Assembly (NCBI GenBank): GCA_016794525.1 | Contig: JAEUJY010000171.1 | Coordinates: 1 to 48,169 of the forward strand | Source of the DNA: Myxococcales bacterium | GTDB taxonomy: Bacteria > Myxococcota_A > Polyangia > Haliangiales > Haliangiaceae | DNA: 48,169 bases | Reading direction: 5' to 3' | Shown: positions 35,125-44,606 of the stretch, piece after piece | Layout: every line of letters starts with the position of its first letter | How positions within the stretch are numbered: the stretch's first letter is position 1 | Notes under the pieces: generated by a model | Told to the model about the DNA's origin: nothing | The model's input: only the letters and a program-made list of their open reading frames with translations | The model's database searches: none | Position numbers and translations under genes: made by a program

Positions 35125-36482
35125 GCGACCACCCCCGCGTCGCCGAACCGCGGCCCGGGCGCGCCGTCGCGCGTGATGCCCTTCGCCTCGCACCACGCGT
35201 CGAACTCCGGCGTCGGTCGCTTGCCCAGGAGGCGCCGCACGCTCGGGATGTCGTGGAAGCTGGTCGACTGGTAGTTGAGCATGATGTCGTCGCCGACCGG
35301 CAGGCTCATCAGGTAGGTGCAGCCGGCGGCGGCCAGCAGCACCTTGGTGCTCTCGAGCTCGTCCTGGCTCATCCGCGCGTGGTAGGTGAAGCACGCGTCG
35401 CAGCCCATCGGCAGGCCGAGCAGCTTGCCCATGAAGTGGTCCTCGAGCGCGGCGCGGGTGATCTGCGGGCCGTCCTCGAGGTACTCGGGGCCGATGAAGC
35501 CGACGACGGTGTTGACCAGGAACGGCCGGTAGCGCCGCGCCAGCCCGTAGCAGCGGGCCTCGATCGTCAGCTGATCGGCGCCGTGGTGGGCCGCGCTCGA
35601 CAGGGCCGAGCCCTGGCCGGTCTCGAAGTACATGACGTTGGGGCCGCGCGCGGTGCCCTTGGCCTTCATCAGCGCCCACGCCTCGTCGAGGAGCGCCACC
35701 GACACGCCGAACGCGCGGTTGCCGGCCTCGGTGCCGGCCAGCGACTGGAACATCAGGTCCATCGGGCAGCCCAGCGCCAGCGCCTTCATCTGCACGGTCA
35801 GGTGCGACAGCACGCAGTGCTGGGTCGGGATCGCGTGCTTCTTGCACACCGCGTCGAGCGCCGTGAGGATCGCCGCGGTCGACTCGGGCGTGTCGGTCGC
35901 CGGGTTCACGCCGATCACCGCGTCGCCGCAGCCGTAGCTCAGGCCCTCGCGCGCCGACGCCAGGATGCCCTCGACGTCGTCGGACGGGTGGTTGGGCTGG
36001 ACCCGCGACGACAGCCGCCCCGGCAGGCCCAGCGTGTTGTTGGCCCGCACCACCACCTCGCACTTGGCCGCGACCGTCATCAGGTCGAGGTTCGACATCA
36101 GCTTGCACACCGCCGCCGCCATCTCCGGCGTCAGCCCGGGCGCCACCGCGCGTAGGGTCGCGCCGCTGGTCGTCGTCTCCAGCAGCCACTCGCGGAACTG
36201 GCCGACGGTCAGGTGCGCGACCGCCTTGTAGGCCTGGTCGTCGAGATCGTCCTCGACGACGCGGGTGACTTCGTCCTGGTCGTAGGGGACGACCGGGTTG
36301 GCCCGCAGCTCGGCCAGCGTCAGGTCGGCCAGCACCGCGCGCGCCGCGACCCGCTCGACGGTGCTGCGCGCCGACACGCCGGCCAGGTCGTCGCCGCTCT
36401 TGGGCGGGTTGGCGCGGCCGAGCAGCTCCTTCACCGAGTCGAAGCGGTAGCGCACCCCGCGGATGGTGGCGGCCAGGTCCAC
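35121..36482 (-). CDS. eutB: Ethanolamine ammonia-lyase large subunit
   Basis: A 453-residue EutB, the same length as the E. coli protein. Conserved blocks include ANNTLGLPGRLSSRVQPNHP, GCGDAVIGVNPATD, MFQSLAGTEAGNRAFGV, YFETGQGSALSS and MGCDACFTYHARMSQDELE. It houses the TIM-barrel active site and binds adenosylcobalamin with EutC. The GTG start at 36482 gives the family-like N-terminus and has TACAGT 7 bases upstream. No cobalamin riboswitch, EutA reactivase or transporter is visible nearby. Confidence 0.93.
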   Translation of the reverse strand: MDLAATIRGVRYRFDSVKELLGRANPPKSGDDLAGVSARSTVERVAARAVLADLTLAELRANPVVPYDQDEVTRVVEDDLDDQAYKAVAHLTVGQFREWLLETTTSGATLRAVAPGLTPEMAAAVCKLMSNLDLMTVAAKCEVVVRANNTLGLPGRLSSRVQPNHPSDDVEGILASAREGLSYGCGDAVIGVNPATDTPESTAAILTALDAVCKKHAIPTQHCVLSHLTVQMKALALGCPMDLMFQSLAGTEAGNRAFGVSVALLDEAWALMKAKGTARGPNVMYFETGQGSALSSAAHHGADQLTIEARCYGLARRYRPFLVNTVVGFIGPEYLEDGPQITRAALEDHFMGKLLGLPMGCDACFTYHARMSQDELESTKVLLAAAGCTYLMSLPVGDDIMLNYQSTSFHDIPSVRRLLGKRPTPEFDAWCEAKGITRDGAPGPRFGDAGVVA

Positions 36483-36563
36483 GGCGCCGACTGTACCGCG
36501 TCGGCGCGGGCGACGATCGCGCCGGCGGTGGAATAGGCCGGGCGGGTCGCGCGTTGCGCGCGC

Positions 36564-37667
36564 GTGCTCGTGCGCCTGGGGTTCGCGATCGTCGCCGTGG
36601 TCCTGATCGTCGCCGCCGCCGCGACCCGGCCGGCGGCGCGCCCGCGCGCGGCGCCGCTGACTCACGACGCCTACGTCTGGCAGCGCCGGTGGACCGGCGC
36701 GGTGCGCGACGCGGTGGCGGCGGCGCCGTCCGAGCTGGCCGGGCTGCGGGTGCTGACCGTCGACGTCGACGCCGCGGGCCCGGGGTGGGCCGAGGTCGAC
36801 GCCGCGACGCTGGCCGCGGCCGGGCGGCCGGTGACCGCGGTGGTGCGGATCGCCGGCGCGCGGCTGCCGGCCGAGGTGCCGATGGCCGACGTGCTGGCGC
36901 GGGTCGCGGCGTGGCGCGCTGCCGGGGTCGAGGTGGTCGGGGTCGAGATCGACCACGACTGCGCGAGCGTGGCCTTGCCCGACTACGCGGCGTGGCTGGC
37001 GCGCAACCGGCCGCTGGCGCCGCTGCGGTTCTCGATCACGGCGCTGCCGGCGTGGGCCGACAGCGCGGCGCTGCGCGCGGTGGCGGCGGCGGTCGACGAG
37101 CTCGTCGTGCAGGTCCACGCGGTGCGCGCGCCGGCGCTGTTCGAGCCGCGGGCGGCCCGGGCCGGGCTGGCGCGGTTCGCCGCGGCGGTGCCGGCGGCGG
37201 CGCTGCGCGTGGCGCTGCCGACCTACGACGCGGTGGTGGCGGGCACGCTCGAGCGCTCGCGGCCGACCGAGGTCGCGGGCTTCCTGCGCTGGCTCGAGCG
37301 CGGCGACGCGCCGCCGATCCGCGGCGTCGTGTGGTTCCGGCTGCCGGTGGCGGGGGACGATCGGGCCTGGCCGGCCGCCACGCTGCGCGCGGTGATCGCC
37401 GGCGCGCCGCTGCGCGCGACGGTGGTCGCCGAGCTGGTGGCCACCGGTCCGGCGCAGGCCGACGTCCGGCTGCGCAACACCGGCAACGTCCCGGCCGCGT
37501 GGCCGGCGCTCACGCTGGGCGGCGCGGTGCGCGGCGCCGATCTGATCGGCGGCTACGTCTCCGCGGACGGCCATCGCTTCGTCGCGCCGGGCCGCGAGCT
37601 CGCGCCTGGCGCCACCGCGGTCGTCGGCTGGGCGACCGGAGAGGACCTCACCCTCGATGCGCGCTGA
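36564..37667 (+). CDS. DUF3142 domain protein
   Basis: A 367-residue protein with an N-terminal membrane anchor or signal (LGFAIVAVVLIVAAAA) and a beta/alpha-rich domain resembling DUF3142: LTHDAYVWQRRWT near the start, VEVVGVEIDHDCASVALPDYAAWL in the middle, FSITALPAW and VVQVHAV. The fold is thought to be glycosidase/TIM-barrel-like, and function is not established. The GTG start at 36564 is uncertain; GTG 36570 is an alternative. Its stop lies 11 bases inside the next gene, so the pair is co-translated. Confidence 0.7.
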   Translation: MLVRLGFAIVAVVLIVAAAATRPAARPRAAPLTHDAYVWQRRWTGAVRDAVAAAPSELAGLRVLTVDVDAAGPGWAEVDAATLAAAGRPVTAVVRIAGARLPAEVPMADVLARVAAWRAAGVEVVGVEIDHDCASVALPDYAAWLARNRPLAPLRFSITALPAWADSAALRAVAAAVDELVVQVHAVRAPALFEPRAARAGLARFAAAVPAAALRVALPTYDAVVAGTLERSRPTEVAGFLRWLERGDAPPIRGVVWFRLPVAGDDRAWPAATLRAVIAGAPLRATVVAELVATGPAQADVRLRNTGNVPAAWPALTLGGAVRGADLIGGYVSADGHRFVAPGRELAPGATAVVGWATGEDLTLDAR

Positions 37668-39660
37668 ACGATCCTGGCTGCTGCTCGCGATCGGCGCCGT
37701 GGCCGCGCTGGCGGCGCGACGCCCGGCCCAGGCCTGCGGCCCCGACTTCCCGCCCGAGCTGCTGAGCGACCGCGGCGCCGCGGTCGCCGGGCTCCCCGAG
37801 GGCATCTTCGTCGACGAGGCCGCGGCGCTGGTGCCGGCGCACGAGGCGTGGCGCCCGCGCGACGTGGTCGCGCCTGCGCCGACGCTGCTCGAGGGGATGC
37901 TGTACCGCGCCGGCGCGGTCGCGTTCCACGCCGGCCAGCGCGAGGAGGCCGCGCGCTGGTTCCGCGCGGTGCTGGCGCTGCCGCCGTCGCTGCGCCGCGC
38001 GCTGTCGACCTCGGCGGCGTTCAGCCTGGGGCGCCTCAACGTCGCGGGTGGCGGCGTCGCGGCGTACCGGCAGGTGCGGGCGCTGGTCGACGCCGGCTAC
38101 GTCGACCCCGACGGGCTGGCCGCCGCCAGCCTGTGGATGGAGGCCTGGCTGAGCGACGGCCGCGCGTCCGTCGAGCTGCTGGCCCAGTCGGCCGCGCTCG
38201 GCCGGCAGCGGAGCGTCGACGAGCTGCTGGCGGTGGTCCGCGACGCGATCGCCGAGGGCCGCGAGGCGACGTTGCTCGACTTCCCGGTCGGGCAGCGGCT
38301 GATCGCGGCGTACCTGTACGCCCGCGACGGCGAGCTGGCCGAGGCCGAGCGGGCGCGGCTGTGGCAGGCGATCGCGGCGCGGCCGCAGCTGGACGGCGCC
38401 GACCGCCTGGCCGCGGCGGCGTACCGCGGCGGCGACTGGGCGCGCGCCGAGCTGCTCGTGGCCCGCGCCTCCGACACCGCGATCGCCCGCTGGGTGCGGG
38501 GCAAGCTGGCGGCGCGCGCCGGCGACCCGATCGCCGCCAGCGACCTGGTGTGCAGCGCCGCCGCCGCGCTGCCGGCGACCACGGCGTGCCCCGACTTCCG
38601 CTGCGGCGACTACCTGGCGCGCGATCGCGCGCTGGCCGAGTGCGCGACCTTGCGGCTCGCCGCCGATCAGCCCGTCGAGGCGATGCGCGCGGCGTGGGCG
38701 GCGCGGCGCCGCTACCGCGACGCGATCTACATCGCGGAGCGCGTGCTGTCGCTCGACGAGCTGGGCGCCTTCGTCGCGACGATCGCCGATGCGCCGCGCG
38801 ACGACGCGCCCGCCAGCCCGGCGCCCGACCTCGCGGTCGACGACTACCAGGCGGTCGACGCGGCGTCGCTGCGCGCGCTGTACGGTCGGCGGCTGATGCG
38901 CACGGGCCGGATCGCGGAGGCGCTGCGGTGGCTGCCGCTCGAGGAGCGCGTGGCCGCCGCGAGCTACGGCGCCGGTCGGGCGCTGGCTGCCGACGCCCGC
39001 GACCCGATCGCGCGGGCGGCGTGGCTGTTCGCGGCGTCGAAGGTCGCGCGCACCCACGGCCTCGAGATCCTCGGCACCGAGCACGCGCCGGACTGGGCGA
39101 CCTGGGGCGGGGACTACGACGTCGCGGCGTACACCAGCTACGCGTTTGACGACGACGGTGACGACGAAGGTGACGACGACGGTGACGACGAAGGTGACGA
39201 CGACGACCGCGCCGCCGCCGACGACGACGCAACCACCGACGCGCCGCTGCCGATCGCCCAGCCGACCGCGCTCGAGCGCGCCCGGGTCGCCGGCAGCGCG
39301 CCGCGGTTCGACGAGCGGTGGCACTACCGCGTCATCGCCACGGGGCTTGCCCGGGACGCGGCGGCGCTGGTCCCGCTCCGCAGCCAGGCGCGCGCCGCGC
39401 TCCGCTGCTGGGCGGACGGCTACGCGACGTTCGCCTACCGCGCCTGCCCGGAGCCGGACTTCGTCGCCGCGCGCCACACCCGCGACACGTTCCGTGGCGT
39501 CATCACGCCGCACCGCCACCCGCGGTGGATGCGGCGTATCGCCCGGCGGGTGCGCGCCGCGCGCGCCGCGGTGCCGTGGGCGGCGCTGGCGGCCCTGGTC
39601 GCGATCGGCGCGCTGATCGTCGTCCGCCGCGGGCCCCGGCGCCCGGCGATGCGGCCGTAG
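37657..39660 (+). CDS. Exported TPR-like protein with acidic repeat and C-terminal membrane helix
   Basis: A 667-residue protein: a signal peptide (LLAIGAVAALAARRPAQA) followed at once by CGPDFPPELLSDRG, then helical repeats of tetratricopeptide type (GAVAFHAGQREEAARWFRAV and later units). Near residues 498-517 is an acidic block made of DDDGDDEG repeats, and at the C-terminus there is one membrane helix (AALAALVAIGALIVV) with a basic tail. It may be a periplasm-facing scaffold. It is translationally coupled to the DUF3142 gene, a pairing that suggests joint action. No enzymatic motif is recognised. Confidence 0.7.
   Translation: MRAERSWLLLAIGAVAALAARRPAQACGPDFPPELLSDRGAAVAGLPEGIFVDEAAALVPAHEAWRPRDVVAPAPTLLEGMLYRAGAVAFHAGQREEAARWFRAVLALPPSLRRALSTSAAFSLGRLNVAGGGVAAYRQVRALVDAGYVDPDGLAAASLWMEAWLSDGRASVELLAQSAALGRQRSVDELLAVVRDAIAEGREATLLDFPVGQRLIAAYLYARDGELAEAERARLWQAIAARPQLDGADRLAAAAYRGGDWARAELLVARASDTAIARWVRGKLAARAGDPIAASDLVCSAAAALPATTACPDFRCGDYLARDRALAECATLRLAADQPVEAMRAAWAARRRYRDAIYIAERVLSLDELGAFVATIADAPRDDAPASPAPDLAVDDYQAVDAASLRALYGRRLMRTGRIAEALRWLPLEERVAAASYGAGRALAADARDPIARAAWLFAASKVARTHGLEILGTEHAPDWATWGGDYDVAAYTSYAFDDDGDDEGDDDGDDEGDDDDRAAADDDATTDAPLPIAQPTALERARVAGSAPRFDERWHYRVIATGLARDAAALVPLRSQARAALRCWADGYATFAYRACPEPDFVAARHTRDTFRGVITPHRHPRWMRRIARRVRAARAAVPWAALAALVAIGALIVVRRGPRRPAMRP
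39148..39207 (+). repeat. 24-bp in-frame tandem repeat encoding DDDGDDEG
   Basis: Two exact 24-bp units (39148-39171 and 39172-39195) followed by a half unit encode an acidic Asp/Glu/Gly block within the TPR-like protein. Repeat length and frame suit slippage-driven variation. Confidence 0.8.
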
Positions 39661-39672
39661 GCGGCGCCGCGC

Positions 39673-41022
39673 TCAGGCGGCCGGGCGTTCGGCGCGCGGC
39701 GACGCCACCGCGGCGGACACGACGGCCTGGGACGTGACCGAGACCGGATCGAGCATCGGCCGCGCCGGCACCGCGTCGTCGGCGACGTCGTCGTCGCCCT
39801 CGGGCTTGCGCGACGGATCGGGCTCGGGCGACTCGTCCTCCTGGTGGTGGCGGGTCTCCCAGCTACCCGAGTCCAGGGTGAACAGCGCCAGCGGCGTCAT
39901 GATCGCGTAGATGACCGGCAGCACCAGCGCGATCGACACGAACCACAGCGGGTGGACGCGCTCGATGGGCAGCTTGCGCGCCTTCCACCAGTAGCCCAGC
40001 CCGATGATCGCGCAGACGATCACCTGGCGCATCAGGATCGACCACAGCTTGCCCTTGGCGATCGCCGTCATCAGCAGCGCCGGGTAGGCCAGCAGCATCG
40101 CGAACAGCGAGAAGTAGTGGACGGCGATCACCGGGTTCAGCCGCCACACGTGCGACAGCGCGCCGACGTAGTCGACGATGTTCGAGCGGCGCCAGCGCAG
40201 CTGCTGCGAGAAGTAGTCCTCGAGGCGGGTCGGCGCCGCGGTCCAGCACACGGCCTTGAGGGTCATCGTCGTCAGGTAGCCGGCCTTGACGATCTGCCGG
40301 GTCAGGAAGCGGTCCTCGCCGTACTTGATCGGCACGCCGCAGATCTCGCGGTGCTCGAGGATCGGGTGCAGCTCGACCAGCACGTCGCGGCGGTAGGCGG
40401 TGAGGCAGCCCGAGAGGCACATCACCCGGCGGAACGCCCACTCCAGGTTCTTCAGGAAGTGGTACGAGAAGAAGTACTTGATCGTCTGCATCCGGGTGAG
40501 CCAGTTGTCACCCTTGTTGCGGACGTCGACCCAGCCGCCGACCGCGGCGATGTCGGGCCGGATGAAGCGCGCGACCAGCTCGCGGACCGCCTGCGCGTCG
40601 ACCATCACGTCGGAGTCGACCGAGACGATGATCTCGGACCGCGACGCCATGACCGCACGGTTGATCGAGCGGCGCTTGCCGAGGTTGTGCTTGTTGCGCA
40701 GCACGGTCAGCCGACCGCCGCTGGTCGCGGCCACCGCGCTGGCGTGGGCGAAGCTATCGTCGCTCGAGCAGTCGTCGACAACGACGATGTCGAGCTTGCC
40801 CGCCGGGTAGTCGAGCTTGAGCAGGCTGCCCAGCGTGCGGCGGATCTCGGCGCCCTCGTTGTACATGGGCACGACGACCGTCACCGTCGGCTGGAAGCCG
40901 TAGTCGGCCTCGTCGAACGCCTTCTTCTTGAGGATCCGCAGCGCGATGCCGGCGACGAACCGGTTGAAGAACAGCACGGCGCCCAGCGCCTGCAGCAGGA
41001 TGGCCAGCGCGTTGTTCAGCAC
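39673..41022 (-). CDS. Processive family 2 glycosyltransferase (membrane)
   Basis: A 449-residue membrane glycosyltransferase. An N-terminal helix is followed by the GT2 catalytic domain: VVVPMYNEGAEI, VVDDCSSDDS, VSVDSDVMVD (DXD-like), YGEDR and QQLRWRRSN, the QxxRW motif of processive synthases such as NodC, hyaluronan and cellulose synthases. Three or four C-terminal membrane segments and an acidic tail follow. It probably makes an extracellular polysaccharide; the sugar is unknown. The GTG start at 41022 lies just inside the upstream gene's stop. It ends 12 bases from the convergent TPR-like gene. Confidence 0.88.
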   Translation of the reverse strand: MLNNALAILLQALGAVLFFNRFVAGIALRILKKKAFDEADYGFQPTVTVVVPMYNEGAEIRRTLGSLLKLDYPAGKLDIVVVDDCSSDDSFAHASAVAATSGGRLTVLRNKHNLGKRRSINRAVMASRSEIIVSVDSDVMVDAQAVRELVARFIRPDIAAVGGWVDVRNKGDNWLTRMQTIKYFFSYHFLKNLEWAFRRVMCLSGCLTAYRRDVLVELHPILEHREICGVPIKYGEDRFLTRQIVKAGYLTTMTLKAVCWTAAPTRLEDYFSQQLRWRRSNIVDYVGALSHVWRLNPVIAVHYFSLFAMLLAYPALLMTAIAKGKLWSILMRQVIVCAIIGLGYWWKARKLPIERVHPLWFVSIALVLPVIYAIMTPLALFTLDSGSWETRHHQEDESPEPDPSRKPEGDDDVADDAVPARPMLDPVSVTSQAVVSAAVASPRAERPAA

Positions 41023-43115
41023 CGGGCACCCCCCACCGCTCCGATCGCCGCGAGCGCGACGGGGCCGCTGCCCGGCGGGACGACGAGGCGCTTGCGCACG
41101 ACGTCGACGGTCGAGGTGTCGGCGCCGCGCTGGACGGTGATCGACACCGTCGAGCCGGCCGAGCCGCGCAGCCGCGCGATGATGTCGTCCATCGCGGCGG
41201 CCGCGACGTCGGTGCCGTCGACCTCGGCGATCACGTCGCCGGGCGCCAGCTTGCCCTCGGCCGGGCTGCCCGGCAGCACGCTCTGGACGATCGCGCCCTT
41301 GGCCGCGGGGCCGACGACGATGCCGACCCCGTCGACGACGCCGGCGCCGTCGGAGGGGCGCAGCTCGAGCTCGACCGGCCGGGCGTCGGCCGCGGCGACC
41401 GCGCCGGCGTAGGCGGTCCCGAAGCCGGCCTTGATCGCGACGATCGCGATCGGCCCGGCGGCGACGTCGGCGATGACCCAGCGGCCCTTGGCGTCCGAGA
41501 ACGTCGTGCGGCCGCCGATCGTGACCTGGGCGCCGCCGATCGGCTGGGCGCCGGCCTTGACGATCCCGCGCACCGGCACCGGGGCCGCCAGCGCCACCGT
41601 GAGGGCGCGGGTCTCGCCGTCGGCGATGGCCACCCGCGGCACCCGGGTCGCGCCGGCGCCGGCGGTGGCGACGGTGAGATCGTAGACGCCGGGCTCGAGG
41701 CGGGTGAGCGTGAGCTGGCCGCCGACGCCGCGGAAGCGCGCCTCGACCGGGGCCCGCGGCGCCTGCTCGCCGGCGGGCAGGAAGCTGTCGATCACCGCGG
41801 TGACCTCGCCCTGCTGATCGGGCACGGTCAGCTGCAGCGTGCCGAAGCGGTGCATGACGAACGTCTCGTCGCCGTTCCACACGGCGACGACGCGATCGAC
41901 CTGGCCGTCGGAGTGACGGACCTTGACGGTGTAGGCCTGGCCGCCGGGCGCGCCGACCTCGAAGGTGCCGTCGCTGCCGGTGGTGGTGTCGTAGACCGAG
42001 TTGGCGGCCAGCCGCACCTTGGCGCCGAGCACCGGCGTGCCGTCCTCGGTGATGACCTTGCCGCGCAGCGCGACCGGGGCCGCCAGCGTGAGCACGAGGC
42101 CGTCGATCGTGGCGCCGCCGGCGCGGGGCTCGGCCACCGCCGGCGACAGGTCGCCGTTCTTGCGCGCCTCGATGCGGACGACGCCGGCCGGGGTGCGGGC
42201 GGTGAAGCTGCCGTCGTCGGCGCTGTCGAACTGCTGCTTCTCGACCGGGCCGCCGGTGGCGAGGATCGTCGCGGTCAGCACCTTGGCGCCGGCGACCGGC
42301 TGGCCGTCGCCGTCGACGACCCGGCCCTTGAGCGTCACCGGATCGGCGAGCGTGATGCCGACCTCGACGGTGTCGCCGGGGGCGACCGCGGCCAGCGTGA
42401 CGACGCCCTGGGCCAGGCCCTGGGCGCCGCGGACCTTGAGGTTGCCGGGCACCGCGGTCAGCTCGAACCGGCCGCCGCCGTCGGCGACGGCCGACATGCC
42501 CAGCGCGGCCTCGAGCAGGCCGCGATCGGCGGCGTCGACCTCGATCGAGACGTTGGCGCCGGGCACCGCGGCCCCGCGCGCGTCGACGACCTTGCCCTTG
42601 ATGGCGGCGGTCGGGTGGATCTCCAGATCGCGCACGACGTCGGCCTGGGGCTCGATCGCCTCGGGGTACCCGACAGCTTTTTCGCTGCGGGCGTGCACTT
42701 TCCAACGGATCCCCGAGGCGACCTTGATCGCATAGCGACCCGAACCATCGGTGATCGCAGTGTTCTCGCCCAGGTCGCTCATGAAGGCGACCTCCGCCTC
42801 AGCAACCGGCGTGCCGCCCGGGGCGAGCCGCACCGTGCCGCTCACCGTGACCGGCGGGCCGCCCTTCTTCATGCGCAGCCCCAGCGACGCCGGCAGATCG
42901 GCGGGCAGCGTGAGGCGCCCCGGACCTTGTCCGGCGGCCTGCTGCGCCCACGGATCCGCGGTGCCCGCGGCGCTGCCCGACTTCACGCTGGACTTGTGGC
43001 CGCTGCCGCCGCGGGTGATCGCGATGATCGCTCCGACCGCGAGGAGCGCGGCGGCGGCGGCGACGAGGAGGCGGGCCCTGCGTGGATGGGGTGCCAAGGG
43101 ACGACTCGGAGACAA
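41016..43115 (-). CDS. Membrane-anchored carboxypeptidase-regulatory-like repeat protein with PDZ domain
   Basis: A 699-residue protein with a basic N-terminus and one membrane helix (ARLLVAAAAALLAVGAIIAI). It has at least five beta-sandwich repeats of the CarboxypepD_reg type (VSGTVRLAPGGTPVAEAEVAF; IKGKVVDARGAAVPGANVSI; LKGRVVDGDGQPVAGAKVLT; LRGKVITEDGTPVLGAKVRL) and a PDZ domain near the C-terminus (AIVQSVLPGSPAEGKLAPGDVIAEVDG). The chain is probably periplasmic. The start used is TTG 43115; TTG 43097 is possible. It overlaps the glycosyltransferase gene, so the two may act in polysaccharide synthesis or export. Confidence 0.75.
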   Translation of the reverse strand: MSPSRPLAPHPRRARLLVAAAAALLAVGAIIAITRGGSGHKSSVKSGSAAGTADPWAQQAAGQGPGRLTLPADLPASLGLRMKKGGPPVTVSGTVRLAPGGTPVAEAEVAFMSDLGENTAITDGSGRYAIKVASGIRWKVHARSEKAVGYPEAIEPQADVVRDLEIHPTAAIKGKVVDARGAAVPGANVSIEVDAADRGLLEAALGMSAVADGGGRFELTAVPGNLKVRGAQGLAQGVVTLAAVAPGDTVEVGITLADPVTLKGRVVDGDGQPVAGAKVLTATILATGGPVEKQQFDSADDGSFTARTPAGVVRIEARKNGDLSPAVAEPRAGGATIDGLVLTLAAPVALRGKVITEDGTPVLGAKVRLAANSVYDTTTGSDGTFEVGAPGGQAYTVKVRHSDGQVDRVVAVWNGDETFVMHRFGTLQLTVPDQQGEVTAVIDSFLPAGEQAPRAPVEARFRGVGGQLTLTRLEPGVYDLTVATAGAGATRVPRVAIADGETRALTVALAAPVPVRGIVKAGAQPIGGAQVTIGGRTTFSDAKGRWVIADVAAGPIAIVAIKAGFGTAYAGAVAAADARPVELELRPSDGAGVVDGVGIVVGPAAKGAIVQSVLPGSPAEGKLAPGDVIAEVDGTDVAAAAMDDIIARLRGSAGSTVSITVQRGADTSTVDVVRKRLVVPPGSGPVALAAIGAVGGARC

Positions 43116-43275
43116 GCTAGGGGCGGCTGTGGGCGGGCCGCGTCAAACGCAATGTTCGCAAGCTATTACGAGCCGCCCGGGAGTACAAGCAAACGTTGAC
43201 AGCAACGAGGCGCCGGCGTGACGGGGGTACGCCAGCCTCCATAACTCACCGGCAACCACTTGAACTGGCGGCGGT

Positions 43276-44556
43276 TCAGGTGCCCGAGCGGTGCCGCTGG
43301 CGGGCCTGGACCTCGGGGGATTCGGCCACCGCCATGCCAATAAGACGCAGGCCCTCGCGGAAATGGCTCAGCCCCAGGCGGGTCAGCTCAGGGCTCGCCT
43401 CGCCGACCTCGGGGTAGCCGCGGCCGGCGGCGTCGGGCTGGACCTTGCCCCAGTTGGCGAAGAGCCGGCCCCAGTCGCTGCTGAGCACCTCCTTGATCCG
43501 CTTCTCGCCGGTGAACGGGTACCAGTACAGGTCGTGGTAGGCGACCGACGCCACGTACGCCCACGGCGCCAGCCAGGTCTTGAGCGACCACTCGATCGGC
43601 TTCTTCAGCGGCCCCCAGTAGATCTTGTGCTGCATGTTCGAGGCGAACGTCATCTTCTTGAACGGCCCCTCGAAGTGCCAGCTCTCGCGGGTGGCGTCGA
43701 GATCGCCGACCAGCTCGATGTCCTTCACGTCGCCGCAGCCGAGGCCGCGCTCGTGGGCCAGCCGGATGAACTTGCAGTCGACCAGCGGGTCGAAGCCCAT
43801 CAGCTTGGCGGCCACCGCGTCGATCGCGACCTGATCGGCCGACGCCAGGATCACGTTCTTGACGTACGGCATCATGCAGCGCGGCCCGGGGCCGTCGCCG
43901 GCGAAGGTGCCGTCCATCACCGCGAACACGCCGCGGTGGATCTTCTGCTGGATCATCAGCAGGTCGACCAGCGTCTCGTGGATGACCGGGTGGGTCCAGT
44001 GCCGGTGCTCGTTGAGCAGGCCGCCGAACGCGTTCTTCATCGCGCCGGTGGTGGTGGTGAAGACGTGGGTCTTCACGGTCGGCAGGTGGATGATGTTCTC
44101 GCCGATGAAGCGCTTCGGGATCGAGAAGCCCTTGGGGTAGACGTCGTTGAGGCAGAGGAAGTCCTTGGCCAGATCGCCGACCGCGTCGCGGACGTTGATC
44201 CACTCCTCGCCCTCGTAGAGGTGGACGTTGCGCAGCCCGTGGGCCTGGACCACGTCGATCTGCTTGTTCTCGCGCTCGCCGAGGTGGGCGTCGATGACGA
44301 CCGTGCGGTTGTGGCAGGCGTGGATCAGGTCGGTCGCGTAGCCGTCCTGCTTCATCGCCCGGATCACGCCCTCGAGCTGCCACGGCGTCGTCGACGACGC
44401 CGGGTAGAAGAAGTGCCAGGAGATGTTCACCTTGAGCGCGGTGTCCGCGTCCTTGGCGATGACGTCCTGGTAGCCGGCCAGGTTCATCGCGCGGTGGTAG
44501 TCGGCGAGCACCGTGGCGGGCGTCGTGCGGAGGATGGCGACCTTGGCCTTGGCCAT
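43276..44556 (-). CDS. DUF362 domain protein
   Basis: A 426-residue protein of the DUF362 family: AKVAILRTTPATVLADYHRA, LKVNISWHFFYPASSTTPWQ, the HLPTVKTHVFTTTTGAMKNAFG core and DQVAIDAVAAKLMGFDP. The family is widespread and some members carry Fe-S ferredoxin domains, but no CxxCxxC cluster is seen here. The C-terminus after about residue 310 (WGPLKKPIEWSLKTWLAPWAYV) is family-unspecific. TACAGG ends 5 bases before the ATG. Function unknown. It follows the SDR gene on the same strand with a 50-base gap. Confidence 0.8.
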   Translation of the reverse strand: MAKAKVAILRTTPATVLADYHRAMNLAGYQDVIAKDADTALKVNISWHFFYPASSTTPWQLEGVIRAMKQDGYATDLIHACHNRTVVIDAHLGERENKQIDVVQAHGLRNVHLYEGEEWINVRDAVGDLAKDFLCLNDVYPKGFSIPKRFIGENIIHLPTVKTHVFTTTTGAMKNAFGGLLNEHRHWTHPVIHETLVDLLMIQQKIHRGVFAVMDGTFAGDGPGPRCMMPYVKNVILASADQVAIDAVAAKLMGFDPLVDCKFIRLAHERGLGCGDVKDIELVGDLDATRESWHFEGPFKKMTFASNMQHKIYWGPLKKPIEWSLKTWLAPWAYVASVAYHDLYWYPFTGEKRIKEVLSSDWGRLFANWGKVQPDAAGRGYPEVGEASPELTRLGLSHFREGLRLIGMAVAESPEVQARQRHRSGT

Positions 44557-44606
44557 GGCCCCCTGTACCACGGCGCGGCGGTGCCGACGAGACGTCGGCG
44601 GCCGCG

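Noticed and set aside
36483-36563. Adenosylcobalamin riboswitch upstream of eutB
   Set aside because: Only about 80 bases separate eutB from the divergent gene, the -10-like box is 7 bases from the start codon, and no B12-box sequence is seen.
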